NCBI RefSeq assembly: GCF_000002235.5 | Contig: NW_022145597.1 | Coordinates: 23,700,923 to 23,764,922, forward strand | Direction of reading: 5' to 3' | Source of the DNA: Strongylocentrotus purpuratus | Taxonomy: Eukaryota; Echinodermata; Echinoidea; Camarodonta; Strongylocentrotidae | Length of the DNA: 64,000 bases | In this document: piece by piece, positions 47,966 to 61,300 of the stretch | Layout of the letters: every line of letters begins with the position of its first letter | Numbering within the stretch: position 1 is the stretch's first letter | The notes under the pieces: generated by a model | The model's input: the letters and a program-made list of their open reading frames with translations, nothing else | Database searches by the model: none | What the model was told of the DNA's origin: nothing | Program-made: the position numbers and the translations under genes

Positions 47966-49199
47966 GGCATGGATGACTTAACCCAGATTTTGTTAGCTGG
48001 ATGGAGCCAGGCGAAGGGCATATTTTGGTTTCAGTAATGAGGTCCAAAGTGGGCAAAGTGCACACTGTTATTGTGAGGCGGGCTGAGAGGGAGAGAAGAC
48101 TGGAAGGGGCAGAAGGGGGAGGGGGTGAACCAAATTGGGAGGGGATGTTCTTACTCGAAGAATAAACTGATTTGACAAAGCAATTAATTATGGGAAAGAT
48201 GTGAGCGAGAGTCTATAGTGATTACCACCTCTATTTCTCACCTCCCCCCCCCCCAACTTTCATTTTGTTACTCTTTCCCTCCCCCCCCCCCATTCAATTT
48301 TCGCCATTCGATCGGAGGAAAATGCCCCTGCGATCTTGAGCTACGTCACTTGCTAAAAAGGGCGGAGGGGAGGTTTGGGTGAAACGAAATCTGAAAGGAA
48401 ATCCGAAAAGCAATACATTGAGATAAGCACAACACTACGATTATTAAGATAATGCAAACACCGAACATCCTAATCAAAAATTGTGTGAAAGATTCAGAAC
48501 CATCCATTTTTTTTAATGCAATCCCGATCATCCTAATTTGCCATTATGCGATAGTTTCAGAACCCTTAAATTATAGACCCCCCCCCCCCCGCAAAATGGA
48601 TTTGGGGGACAAAATGACAAACAGCGTAAACTTGAAAGAAGGGTTGGCACTGTATACCGTAGAGACTGCTTGGATATTGTTTCGTTTCCTAGTTTGCTTG
48701 CTTGTCTGTGTATTTACGTATTTGTTACTCCGATCTCTTAATGAAGTGAAAATTTCCTAAATCTATTTCAACCCCAAAATACCCTCTAAACTAAGCGAGT
48801 TTTCCCCTAATTGGCCATAAGCAAAGTCAAGGTCAGCAATTCGCAACCTGATGCTTTATTTTAAGGTTACTAATAAACTTGTTATAGGCATTCGTTTCCA
48901 AAGTCAAGTTCATCTACCCATTAGGGCAAGCCTGAATTACCCCTTTCCGAGAAACGAAATAATGTTGTTATTCTATTAGTTTAATTCCTAGCAGGATGGA
49001 TGCAACATCCTCTCTGGTTAACATCTAAATGTAGATAATTTCAAAAAGCAAACATGGTCCTAGAGATATGATTCAACAAGCATCTGAATTACGGCGTATT
49101 TTGATGAATCGAGGGACTGGGAACAAATTGCTTTGGGAATTTAGAAACCGAAATTAGGGGTAATGTCAGAAGAGATGGATGAAATCTACAACTGATGCC
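47966..49199. other. Intergenic DNA including a G-tract element end
   Basis: C-runs at about 48244-48255 and 48283-48292 and GAGCTACGTCACT at 48338-48350 match, on the minus strand, the AGTGRCGTAGCT plus G-run ends of the G-tract family. Another C-run is at about 48580-48590. No gene is seen. Confidence 0.45.
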
Positions 49200-49545
49200 A
49201 ATAATAATATCACTGATAGCTCACATTTATAATGCGCCTAATACTTGTTTCTAGGCGCAGTACATAGTTTTACCCCGGTCATCGGATTCAGGGTTACCAA
49301 CACACAATGTATGCACATTCTCCACTCCCTGGGGAGCGTTCCGGCCAGTCGCCATTTTACAAGCGCCACTTGCTCATCCAACCACATTAACTGTTGCATC
49401 CTACCGGGTACCTATTTAACACCCAGGTGGAGAGTGGTAAATGTAGATTAACGTCTTGTCAAAGGACATTAGTGCCGTGTCGGGGATCGAACCACGACCT
49501 TCGAAATGCAAGTCAAGTGCTTAAATCACTCGACTACGACACTTC
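49200..49545 (-). repeat. Near full-length tRNA-derived SINE (family A)
   Basis: On the minus strand the head has AGTGTCGTAGTCGAGTG (A-box region), CACTTGACT and GGTTCGATCCC (B-box, plus 49483-49493). A body of about 230 bases follows with AATGTCCTTTGAC, GGTACCCGG and CCGATGACCGGGGTAAAA. It ends in GGCGCATTATAAATG and an AT-triplet tail, related to the L2-like tail at 25.4 kb. RNA polymerase III promoter boxes and an L2-like tail define a SINE. Confidence 0.8.
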
Positions 49546-49564
49546 TACTTGTTTAGGCACCATC

Positions 49565-49850
49565 ATATTATAATGGTGATGGCAAGGTGGTAATGGTGGA
49601 AATGGTGACGATGGTGGTGACGTCGACGATAGTGGGGATGGTAGTAGTGGTAATTGGTAGTGTTGGAGGTGGTGTTGTTGATAGTGATGGTAATGATGAT
49701 GGTGGTGGTGGTAGTGATAATGATGGTAGTGGTGAGGGTGGTCATGGTGGTGGTGGCGCTGATGTTGCCGGTGATGTGTATGATGATGGTGATAGTGATG
49801 GCGATGGTGGTGGTGATGGTGATGACGATGATGATGGTGACGAAGAGATC
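49565..49850. repeat. Degenerate (GGT/GAT)n array
   Basis: About 285 bases of GGT, GAT and AGT triplets with no stable higher-order unit. Open frames read as Val/Met- or Asp/Gly-rich low complexity and are not genes. Confidence 0.9.
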
Positions 49851-52800
49851 ATAATAATCCTAATCGCATGAACACAACATATATATGTTCTCCTAGATAA
49901 CCATGCTGTCATCTCTCTGACCCTCGTAATGTAGTCTAAATCATTTAGCCGTGGAAATATGCCAAAACTGTTTTCGGCGGATGCTTATTAAAACAAGTTC
50001 GATCCAGGGCCAAATGGAACACCTTTAGGAAACCATCTTTCATTTGTGCCGTATCATTTATCATGTTCATCGCAGTTTTCCTGTTTTATAAACAAGGTTA
50101 GCACACATCTTCATGGCTACCATACATCTTCAGCAGTATTCACGTCATGTCCTTAACGCCAGTTTAATGCCATGAGCGATGGAGACCGCAGACTCATTAA
50201 CTGCACTGACAAAATTCTAATTCAACTAATCAAGATAATCACAAATTGTATTAGCAACGAGGCGATAAAGAGGGTTAGTTAGCGGGTGCACTTTGACATT
50301 AAACATTTGAGGTGTAGGCCTACAGCGTTTAAGGTGGCATGGAAGGACACGTATCATTCCCTTCTTCTTTTTCTTTTTCTTCGTCTTCTTCTTTCTCTCT
50401 CTCTTCAATCTCTTTGGTTTCTTAATTTTTTTTCTCTCAGTCTCTCCCCCTCTCTCTGTCTTAAATCTCTTCCTCTCTGTGTCTCTCTGTCTTTTCTCTC
50501 TGTATGTCTGCCTGTCTGTCTGTCTGTCTTTCTTTCTATCTCTATCTCTCTCAATCACTCTAATAATTCCTTCTTCACTATTCATTTTGTCTGTTTCAAA
50601 GTATGAATTAATGTTTTTGTCCCCTCTGTCCTGCTTTGTCACTCACTTTCATTCTTTCACACTTTTGCTCTTCGCTTGTTCAGTCCGTTATAATCACACC
50701 CCACCCCACCCCCTTCTAATCTCCCCCTCCCCCACGCCCACCTCTCCCAACCCCCGTCTTCATTCCCTTTCTGCCTTCCCCAATCTCCATCCCCCTCACC
50801 CCTTCACCCAAACTCTTTACATTAAGAGTCATTTGAGTTTACCTCCGAATGTTTAGCTTATCTCGATTTGCCTACTTGCTCTATCTCATGCTTGGGCGAA
50901 ATGCGACCGGGTCTCGACGCTTTTAACCGTTGGGTGATGATCATTCTCGGCGCATGATTAATTAAGTCTGATGTTCAAGAACTAAAATTGTTTTCTTAAA
51001 CGAATCCTCAAGCATATAGTCTAATGTGACGAGATCTTAACGTTGGAATCTAAGGAGACAGGACTTACACTCTCTTTGACGCAGTCCACAAACATTTCCT
51101 TTCTTAGGAACCACAAATTTATCGAAACTTTCAGACACGAAATTACCTTCTTGAAATCGGATCTTTACCTCCGAAGTCCTCTAGCAATATATTCAAGGGC
51201 ACCAAGTGCGATATTTTTGTCTACGAATGTAGAAAAGAAGAGTTATTCAATACAATGCATAGAAATATGAATATTATAAAGACCTAGACCTATGCCTGTT
51301 TTTTTTCGTTGAGCGATTTGACGATTGTATATAGGCTAACCTTAATTATTGTGTCTTCCTGTTCCCTATACATTTTACCCCCTCTGCCTTTACATTTCAC
51401 TCTCCCTCCCCCCTCCCCCCCCCCCAAAAAAAAAAAAAAAAAAATCTCTTCTCTCTCTCTCTCTCTCTCTATTTCGTTTTTTTTTTTAAATCTATCTCTT
51501 CAAAGTTTGTCCCTTCTATCCCCCACTTTTTCATTATTTCCATCAAGTAGTTTTGATATCGAGTCTGTAAACGGTAATCATACCGTTCATACACTTATAC
51601 TTCAGTGCCGTCTTAAATCTTTTGTTGATCCATTCTTTCCAAAAAAAATCTTTTGATTTCTATGACAAATGCGATCATCAAATACAAATTTAGTCCAGTT
51701 CATGCACTCCGATATGAAGCCTTTTTCAGTTAGTGATATGTTTGTGTGTGGCAGCAATATTAGGTTGGGTATAGGGATAGCCGATAGCCCTCGACCCTTA
51801 GCCCAAATATCAATCTATTTCTTCTTGGTATATGTGCTATCTGGAACATGATAAGCATGTAAAATGTTGGCTACTACAATCCATTACAAACTCTTTGACT
51901 TTATTTTCGTATATATTGATAAGTATGACTATAACGATATTATTAGAATTTGATAAACACTTATGTGTAAACAAAAAACATCTCTGTTTTGTATGGAGCA
52001 AAATATTTTTCATAAAATTCTTATAGTTGAAGTGAAAAAATTAGGACTTGACGACAAAAAATGTCATTTGAGAAACGTATCCTGTCCTGTATGCCTTTCA
52101 ATATTTAAAAAGCATTCAAAGAGCATTTAATGAAAAATCAAGTTTGATAAGAAAAAATCACTCCCCCAACCTTTCGGCAAACTTTGCAAGTACACTTTGT
52201 TGCTTTTCACAATGTTTATGTTACGTTTTTCAGCTCTCTTGTATGTTACTACCCAGTTATTACGCAGTCGCAGATGCGCGCGTTTTTGCCATTATTACGT
52301 CAGATAGGCTAGTTTCTTGTAAATGTTACGTCACAGAGTAGCGCGAAGTGCGCGTTAAGAGTTAAAAGTTTGAGTTATAGATATCTTGAGTTGCATTTTG
52401 ATAGCATTTTTGAAAGTCAGAAGCTGGACTACCATCGACAGTATAAAAGGAAAGCATTGTATAGTTGCTTTAACCACCTCTGTAGTCGTCACCATCAATA
52501 TCGTCGCCAACCGCCCCGTAGCTTCTTTTTTTGTGTTTGTGGGGGGGGGGGGGGGGAGGGGGGGGGGGGGCGGCCTGTTTTACCAGGTCGATGCAGTATT
52601 TGTATGTTGTTGTTTTAAGATTTACATCTCGCATTTGTCACGTTCTACTTATTATTTTTCAAAGAGGAAGTTTGTGTAACAGAGAAAAGATAAATAAAAT
52701 ATTTGAAAGAAGTGTATCCGCCCCCTCCCTCCTATTCCTTTCCCTCCTCTTTTCCTCCCTCCTCTTTTCCTTCCTCCTCCTCCTCCCCCATCCTCCTACT

Positions 52801-53240
52801 TTCCCCACGTTCTGTAACACGTTTATTACGTATGCGTGTAACTGATTGTGTCAGCGTACGTGATATAGGGCTATTCTCATCTTAACTGGTCTGTTTCTTA
52901 TTTTTGGCATAATGCAGATCAAGATCAGAAATGTGTAGATGAAATTAGAAACACGCTGAAATATCAATTGTAACCAGCTTTATTTCAGTACCCCTAAGTC
53001 AGCATCAAATTCAATTTCAGTACACCCTCCCCCTTTTGTTTCGCGCGTTCGCTCTCTCGCTCTCTCTTTCTCTTTTTTCTCTTAAAATAATTTTTGATTA
53101 AAATTGTAGGCAATGGCGCAAAACGCATGCAAATTGTTACAGAAAGTGAGTCAGTAAGAAAACAACAACAATACATCAAATATGTATATATTCTAAAGGC
53201 TCTCTCTCTCTTTTCTTCCCTCCCGCGTGTTGTTTTTCCG
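49851..53240. other. Intergenic DNA with pyrimidine tracts and G/C-runs
   Basis: CT/CTGT-rich DNA lies at 50360-50560 and C-rich DNA at 50697-50820. A C/A block with (CT)n lies at 51412-51475, a double G-run at 52542-52570 and CCT-rich DNA at 52719-52800. No gene is recognised. Confidence 0.5.
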
Positions 53241-56200
53241 TCATTAAGGCATACAACATCACCCCCTGCTACCCCATTCTTAGCTACGCTTTAAAGGTAG
53301 AGAAAGTGGGGAGCTCAACACACTGTCATCGTCTATTCGTATTTTCCATTTCCTTTATTTTCCTAGGATGAAAAGCATTGATTAGGATGAAATAAAAATC
53401 CTTTACCAGTTACAAGCAAACCTCTCGTACAAACTAAATCCCTTCGATGCATTCTTTTGTATTGTTAAATCGTTGGTGCCCGCAAGAAGGCGGTAACTAC
53501 CATTGACAAATACATAGCAGTCAAGACCTACTTGCGAGCGACTGACGCAATGTTTCATTAGTTGTATAGTGTTAACGCCGCCCCTTTTGGTTTCTATTAT
53601 TGTAATTGTTGCAGATGTTTTATTACACCCGTGTGCGAGTGTTTGATTTCGATTTCGTTGTATGTTTGGGATTTTACACATAATTGCCTGTACGTGCCAC
53701 AATTCAAGCTTCACTTTGTTGGAAGACAGACTCTATGCATCAGAGAAATGCTACCGGGGAGTACATTAAAACGATAATTCTGCATCTGTGTCAGTCCTAT
53801 ATAAACGTACATGTATTCTTTAGGACTGTCAATAACCCATCAATAGGTCGGCGTTTCTGTTTGTTTGTTTCGTGTGTTTTTTTTATAATTAAAAATAATA
53901 GTTTTAAGAAGGATTTTTTTGATTATGTTTAGCAGAGAAAGATGGTCAGTAAAACTGTCGTATGATGAAGCGTTTTTGTTGTGTTTCTTTCTTTTGTTAA
54001 CAAAAATAAAGGACCCCAAGAAATATGCGTCATCTATATAACTTTTGTTGCGATTTAAATACTATTATCTGAAGAAAAATGGAAAAAAGGAGAATTTTTA
54101 TATGACTTTCTTCAAAAAAAAGTGGAAAATTGAAATCTTGTACATCCCAAGGGCTTGTATGACAATAGCTTTAGCGGTCATATAAGCCTATGTTTCTCAG
54201 CTCAGGACGCTATTTTTTCTCAATGATAATATGGCCATTTAATAGTATGGCCCATTTCAATGCACATAACAAATATACCTTACCTATGAATACTTTACAG
54301 AAACCAATGTGGATAATCATAAGCCACACAAATACATAAACATAATGAACAAATTCTGTTTTCGCATCAGCCTATAAAACAGATCAATCAAAACTGACGT
54401 TAGCTGGCGCTGTACAGGTAATTAATAACCATTATCGCTGTAGTCGAAAGATGTCGGTCACGGACGCCCCTATACCAAATTGTTTTTGCAGATTTTTGCT
54501 TTGGCAACACACATTATCCCAGACATAGGAAGTATAGATGAAAGTGCAATGACTGACTTGTTGCTACTACACAAGTAAACAAATTAGACATAACATGCGG
54601 TGTTGAAATAATATTTTAAAGATATTGTATGACAGCGGGCTTGAAAATATGTCACGTAACATGTTTTTGCGTTCATGTTTCTCGTGCAACATTTCAATTT
54701 TAATGTTCCTATGCATGAACAATGCTTAATTGCTTGAAAGCAAAAAATTGTATGTGAAGAGATAAATTATATTGAAGAAAAAATGGTATGTTTGCCCTGG
54801 CACGAGCATTAAAGGGCCGCATCATTTTCATTGTGTCTAAATAAGAAAGAGATTTAAAGTTATTGAAATGAAACTGCGGATAGAAAACTATAAGTTCCCC
54901 AATATAGAGATACTTCATTAATGCTTGTATTATTTTGAACTTTAGCACTAGAAATAATATTTCATGAAATAGAAAAAAATTATAGTCTTTTGAAAAGTAA
55001 ATTAAAGATGAAATAATTGTACGCAGTCTTATAAAAAAACTTGTTGTGGGTGCAAAATGACCTTGAAGTAGTCAGATAGTCTGTCTTTAGTTCTCCATTT
55101 TTAGACTAGGTCTGGAGGTCTAGGCTTAGACCTCGACATTAATTCTCTGACTGTATTCTGCCCAATCACGTCATTCTTTCGACTCAAAATACACCCACAA
55201 GTGATCATGCTCTATTCTCATAGACCTCTCTAGTCATATTCTCATTTATCAGACTGGTACTGCACTGGTCCCTTGTTGTTCACGATCACCTTTGACTGGC
55301 CAAGAACCCAAGTTCACCTTATTATAGTTTCAACGCTCCTCTCAGCTCCGTTCCGTCTTTTAATATCTCGCAATCTGACACTATTCACACGTACATCGTC
55401 AATCCACGTACCGTACTGTAGAATTGCAATTGCAAGTGTAGAAATCAATTGTCGAATACCAATATAATGTCTCGAAAACTTTAATTTTGAAGCCTTTACT
55501 ATAACCACATTTCACGTTACTCACGTCGGGTCGATCACAATGTTATTATACAATGATTGCATCCATTCCAATTGTTGTCCAAAACCAAACAAGATCATAA
55601 AACGGAAATATGAAGTAGGGAGAAGAGGTTAAAATTCTGTCTTGTTTCCAAGGGTTACTGCCAGTGATTATTCGCGCTTTTCCTCCCCTCAAACTTATTA
55701 AATTTTAAAAACGACAAGAGATGGCGCTCTTGCATTAGTTTGGCATCTACATTTCCGGCCCCTTAATTTTCAGAGGCAAGCCGACAGAAAATTACACCTT
55801 TTCTTATACTTCCAAAAAACAATAATAACCATATGGCTTTCTCGAGTCATTCTGATTAAATCTTATTCCTGTATTATTTTCAAAAGTTCCTGCTGATAAA
55901 AACTCAAAACCTTTTCAAAGTCAAACTATATACACGTAACTCAATGCAATAAAATATGCATAACTGTGGCTCTAACATGCCACAACACCTACATGACACA
56001 AAAAACACCTCAATGCCATCATTTAGAAAATACCAATGACAATTTAACCTTTAACTAGCTTATGAATGTCTATACTCCTGATTATTATCAGTTTGTCAAA
56101 CAAAAACCAACCAATGTCCCTCTTGTGGCTCTTTTTACTATCTTTGGACAAGAAAGCCCGCTTGTGTCACAAAATGAAAGATTTTTGCATAGGTTAGTAA

Positions 56201-57700
56201 CTTGTAAACTCACTATAAATGATGTTGGCACCTTAAGAAAACACTCTGGAATGCTGCAATGCAGCCCTATCTTAAAAAAGGCAAGTACTGTTGACTCCAA
56301 TACATAGCACAGATAAACTGAATTTTGTTTTGCACCGATATAATAAAGACATGCACAATGAAATCAGGCCTTAGCTATCAATAGAATCTTGGTAACAATA
56401 ATATGCTTTGGTCGTAAATCTGTCCAACTCTAAATTCTACTCAAACTACAATAAAAAACAATGACAATGAGAGCCGCAATATCGCAACAAAGATTTAAAT
56501 GGTTAAGAACTAGATTAACCACTACCTCTTATTTTAGGGTGTACACTTTCAAGTTCCACTGAATTCAGAAGTATACTGTGGACTAAGACTATCAAACAAC
56601 TCTCCTTATCGAAACATGTCATCAGATGACTAGTCTTGATTCAAACTCTTGTCACTGAGTTGAATCCCTTTTTTAACAATGTTCGCAATAATTTTGGACT
56701 TTTGTTATTTTCTGTCTCTTTCAGAATTTGTACAAATAAACAACACAATCGAATGTCATGTCCCTTCAAACGAATGCAGTAAAGCATTTCTTTCGTGCAA
56801 ACTAAGCATGCAAAGTGTCGTTTTATATGTACAGTAGCTATGTAACAACAAAGCAAATGACACGATTTGTTCAAATCATGCTATCAAACACTGCCATTTC
56901 TATAAAGAACTTTCCAAATGTAAATATCCTGACACTAAATCTGAACATAGCAAAATTATTTCACCTCTAATTATATACAACGAACTCATTTGCTATAAAA
57001 CATTAACGTCTTCAAAATAGTCAAGTGTGTACAGTTCTGCCTTCACTAAGCACTATTAATGCCCATAATACAATTTTTATCGTCTTGTATAAACTCTTTG
57101 AAATTTTGTCTCAGAACCAAAATAGCATCTGCTTTAAAATAACCTGTACACCAAATATTTGCGTCAACACAAATATGCACATTATATACATTCCTTGATT
57201 CCTAAAAAATCTTTACATTGTATCCTTCAAAATAATAACCCATTGCCTTTTATAATCATGCACTTCACATAAATCTACACTTTAAAAGCAACACAAAATA
57301 TGCTTCCAAATATCTCATATGACATTTTAAATACATGCAAGATTTTTCTCTCCTGAGTTCCTGACAAATATTTACCTGAAAAGTGGAACATGACCCAAAG
57401 TTTTGTATTTGACTTTTGTTTTCTACTCCCTTATTTCTGTCACAGAAATTTAAATTTAAATATTCATATTCTAGCAATTACATCATAGATGATCAAACAA
57501 TAATTCATATATTTTACATATTCAATATTTCTATTATCTTCTCTTTCAACTTCTAAAAGACATCTGTGTCACTGTGCCCACCATTTCAAAGGTACATTGT
57601 ACATACATTTTACACTCCTCAAATGCAATTCACTGAATAACAAAATATGCTTATGAAACCGTTAGAAATAGCATTCAAATTGGCAAGAATCTTTTCTACA
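53241..57700. other. AT-rich DNA almost free of simple repeats, no gene recognised
   Basis: TAGCTACGC at 53281-53289 preceded by pyrimidine-rich DNA is a probable G-tract element end on the minus strand. From about 53.9 kb to the retrotransposon there are no microsatellites or long homopolymers, unlike the rest of the window. No domain-bearing frame is present. It could be ordinary intergenic DNA or a long untranslated region. Confidence 0.4.
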
Positions 57701-58308
57701 TGTATACATAAAATGCATTTTCACTGAGTCTCTGTCTATATCATGTTCAAATAATCTGACTTTTTCTTTTAAATGTCCAAAGTCTGAGTTTATTCCTTAG
57801 TCAGTCCATGATAGCCAGATTTTGCACAATAATCAAGTCTTTTAGTCTTTTTCGTATCTGCATACTCTGTGCCTCTGCTGCCATCTCTACGGCTTGATTA
57901 CGCGACAGAATAGAAGGTGCAGAGTGGTCCAACTTGTGACTCCTAGTGAACAAATTCGCGTTTGGTCCAATGAAAACATTTCACTTGGTAAATACATGAA
58001 GTGGCGGCGCTAGGCTCGCACCATATATCACAATGATAATCTTTTCTAAAATCAACATTTTCCAAGCTTGTGATCCAACAATTAAAGGCTTCGCGATTGA
58101 TCCAAATATAGACTTGAGCTTTATTATGGCGGCGCTAGGCTCGCACCACTTATTACTTCACACATATAATTATCACAAACGGACTCCAAAATTGATTTCC
58201 AACTTGACTTGCTCCAAAATTTGATGAGTTGGTCCCGTGAAGAAACTTAAAAGGTGTCTCAATAGCGTATATCTCTTATGGAATCACAATTTCACAAATT
58301 CAAAGTGC
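57700..58308 (-). repeat. Candidate 3' LTR of the BEL/Pao element
   Basis: This is the region directly downstream of the polyprotein stop. The words TGGCGGCGCTAGGCTCGC and CCAA.CTTGTGA...TTCGCG...GRTCCAA occur twice, about 126 bases apart (roughly 57929-58024 and 58063-58150), as expected for duplicated U3 enhancers. AATAAA lies at 57794-57789. A purine stretch, GGAAGGAGA, overlaps the end of the polyprotein, and TGAGCAC right after it could be the LTR start. Without the 5' LTR the boundaries cannot be confirmed. Confidence 0.4.
57801..57884 (-). CDS. Unassigned 27-codon open frame with strong start context
   Basis: ATG at 57884 has G at -3 and G at +4. The frame, rich in Ala, Gln, Lys and Arg then hydrophobic residues (KRLKDLIIVQNLAIMD at the end), closes with TGA at 57801, just before an AATAAA at 57794-57789. 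The frame is open further upstream to a stop at 57983, giving 60 codons in total. It could be a short leader frame inside an LTR, the end of an unseen terminal exon, or chance. No family is recognised. Confidence 0.2.
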   Translation of the reverse strand: MAAEAQSMQIRKRLKDLIIVQNLAIMD

Positions 58309-61300
58309 TCATGAATCTCCTTCCAAGAGGAGACACAGTTTACTGATGGGTCGCGAATAGGTGCCCGTCTTGGTCTTCACCTCCGCCCGTCGAACCATGC
58401 CCTGTCGATCTGGAGTGATGCCGATGATTACTCCCATGAGCCAGAAGTTACGAGGTGCTGTCTCGTTCACTACCAGCACTACGTCACCAACCTGGATGTT
58501 GCGACTAGGATGTACCCACTTCTGCCTGGCCTGGAGCTGCGGCAAGTACTCTCTTAGCCAACGTCGCCAGAAGACGTCTGCCAGATATTGAACCTGCCGC
58601 CATCTACGTCGTGCGTAGCAGTCGGTCTGCCTACTAACCGATGGGGGTAACATCGGGGTAGCCTTCAACGTCAGGAGCTTGTTTGGTGTCAGAGCCTCTA
58701 GATCGTTAGCATCGTCTGAAACCCTGGTGATGGGTCTGAAATTGATAATGCCTTCTATTTCACAGAAGAGTGTCTGCAAACTTTCATCCGTCATGGTCTG
58801 CTGTTTGGTAAGGAAGAAGAGCAGCTGTCGAATCGTCCTGATCTGTCTCTCCCATACGCCCCCGTGGTGTGAACCTCCAGGTGGATTAAAGGTCCACTTG
58901 ATGTTTACTTGCAATAGTGAGTTGCTGAGCTGGGCCTGGTTCCAGCTCTCAAGTTCTTTTCTTAGTTCTTTCTCAGCCCCAACCAAGTTCGTTCCATTGT
59001 CCGATCTCATTTCTCTGACTGCTCCTCTTCGAGCAATAAATCTCCGAATTGCTGCGATACAGGAATCCGTATCTAGTGAATCAGCCTTCTCTATGTGTAT
59101 GGCCCGAATGGCGAGGCAAGTGAACACTACGCCATATCTCTTGACTGTAGAGCGTCCTCTTTTCACTCCTATCGGCCCAAAATAATCGACTCCAACTCGT
59201 GTAAAAGGTGGATCGTCCGGTCTCAGTCGGTCTATGGGTAGGTCGGCCATCTTCTGTTGGATTACCCGCCCTCTTTGACGTCGGCACTTGACACATTTCT
59301 TGACGACTTTCCTGATGGCTGAAATTGCACCAACTATGTGATATCGTTGCTGGAGTTTTGCCAAGACATAGTTTCTTCCCATATGTCCTGAGTTTTCATG
59401 AATGTGCCGCAAGATGAGTTCAGACACATGTCCTCTCTTTGGTAGGATGACTGGATGTTTTGCTTCTTCAGGCAAGGCTGCCTTGTTAAGTCTTCCTCCT
59501 ACTCTAAGTAGGCCATTGTCCATCTGAGGGTCTAATTTGTAGATAGGGCTTGATTTTCTGACCCCTGGCTGCAACCTTCCTGTCCTTTGGTTGACATCGT
59601 GTGCCTGTTTCCTCAAAGCCACAACCTCTACTGGGAACGCTCTGTCTTGAACGTGTATCAGTATTGCTTCCTCAGCTTGTCTAATATCTTCCACTGTCAA
59701 TAACATGGGTGGATTCTCTCGTGTGTTCTGCTGACCTTTCATTTTCTCTTTCAGCAGCCCTTTCAATTTTAGTAGCCATGCTACTCCCTTTCTGAGGTGG
59801 TACCAGTCTGAATAATGGTTGATCAATCTTTCCAGGACATCATCTTCTTCCTCTTTGCTCACAGCAGTGGCCATACATTTGCTCTCACTGGCCGTTACTT
59901 CCGAGACCTCTGTAACGTACATCTTCTTCTTCTTCACCTCGGGATCATTGTTTACGTCGTGTGATGCATTTCTGGGTTGCTTAGGCCACTGGTCCTCTGA
60001 AGCTTGAAGAAATTCGGGTCCTTCCTTCCAGAATCTCATTGCTAGGAATCGATCTACCTTGACTCCCCTGGAGCATACATCTGCCGGATTTAGCGAAGTT
60101 TCTATGTGGTGCCATTGACTTGATTCAGATCCTTCTTGTATCAGGGCAACTCGGTTGGCGACGAATGTCTTAAACCTCCCTGTTTCGCTTTGGATATACT
60201 GTAGTACAGAGGTACTATCAGTCCAGAAGAAGGTCTCATCTACTGGGATGTCAAGTTCTTGTTTTACCATTTTGTCTATCCTTACTGCTACCGTGGCGGC
60301 TGTAAGCTCCATTCTCGGGATCGACGTCTGTTTAAGAGGGGCCACTCTAGATTTGCTCAAGAGGAATGAGCATTGGACTTCATCCCTGGTATTCACCATT
60401 CGCAAGTATGACACTGTTCCATATCCCTTCTCACTTGCATCTGCAAAATGGTGCAGTGTCACAGACTTTGGGTTTTCATACCCCTCTGGCTTCAAACACC
60501 TGGAAAGTTTAAAGTCTGACAGTCTTGGGAGTTCTCTTTTCCATGTTTCCCATTTTTTCAGCAGGTCTGGTGGAATCGTCTCGTCCCATCCTAATCCTAG
60601 TCGGCAGAGGGTCTGAAGTAAGTGCTTTGCAGGGAGTAGCACTGGGGAAGCACATCCTAATGGATCGAACAGGGAGCACACTGTTGACAAGATACCCCTC
60701 CTTGTGGCTGGCTTGTCTTTCAGCTGAATCTTGAAACTGAAAACATCTTCATCTGTATGCCACAGCATGCCAAGTGCCCTCTCTGTTGGCAACTTATCCT
60801 TGTCAAAGTCTAGCTCCTGCACTGTACTTGCTCTCTCCTCCTTGGGTATGGCATTCAATACTCTTCTGTCATTGCTCACCCATTTTGTGAGGTGGAATCC
60901 TCCTTTCTTACAGGCTTCTTGTAGGCCCTCTGATAGCTCTGCAGCTTCCTGGACTGTTGAGCTTGAGTACAAACAATCGTCAACATAAAAGTTGCGCTTG
61001 ATGATATGTGCCACCTTGTCCTCTGCAAAGTCTTCTGCTGTGCGCTTCAGGGCATAATTGGCACAAGCTGGTGAAGATCTAGCCCCAAACACATGAACAG
61101 TCATGCGGTATTCCTCAATAGGTTGAGCGACATTGCCATCTGGCCACCACAGAAATCGATGTAGATCCTTTTCTTCCTTTAGCAGTTTCACTTGTGAGAA
61201 CATGGCTTCTATGTCTGCCATTACTGCTATGCGGTCTTGACGAAACCTTGTTAATACACCCACCAAACTATTTGTGAGGTCCGGCCCCTGTAGAAGATTG

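Noticed and set aside
49587..49871. Asp/Gly-rich frame
   Set aside because: Low-complexity translation of the GGT/GAT array.
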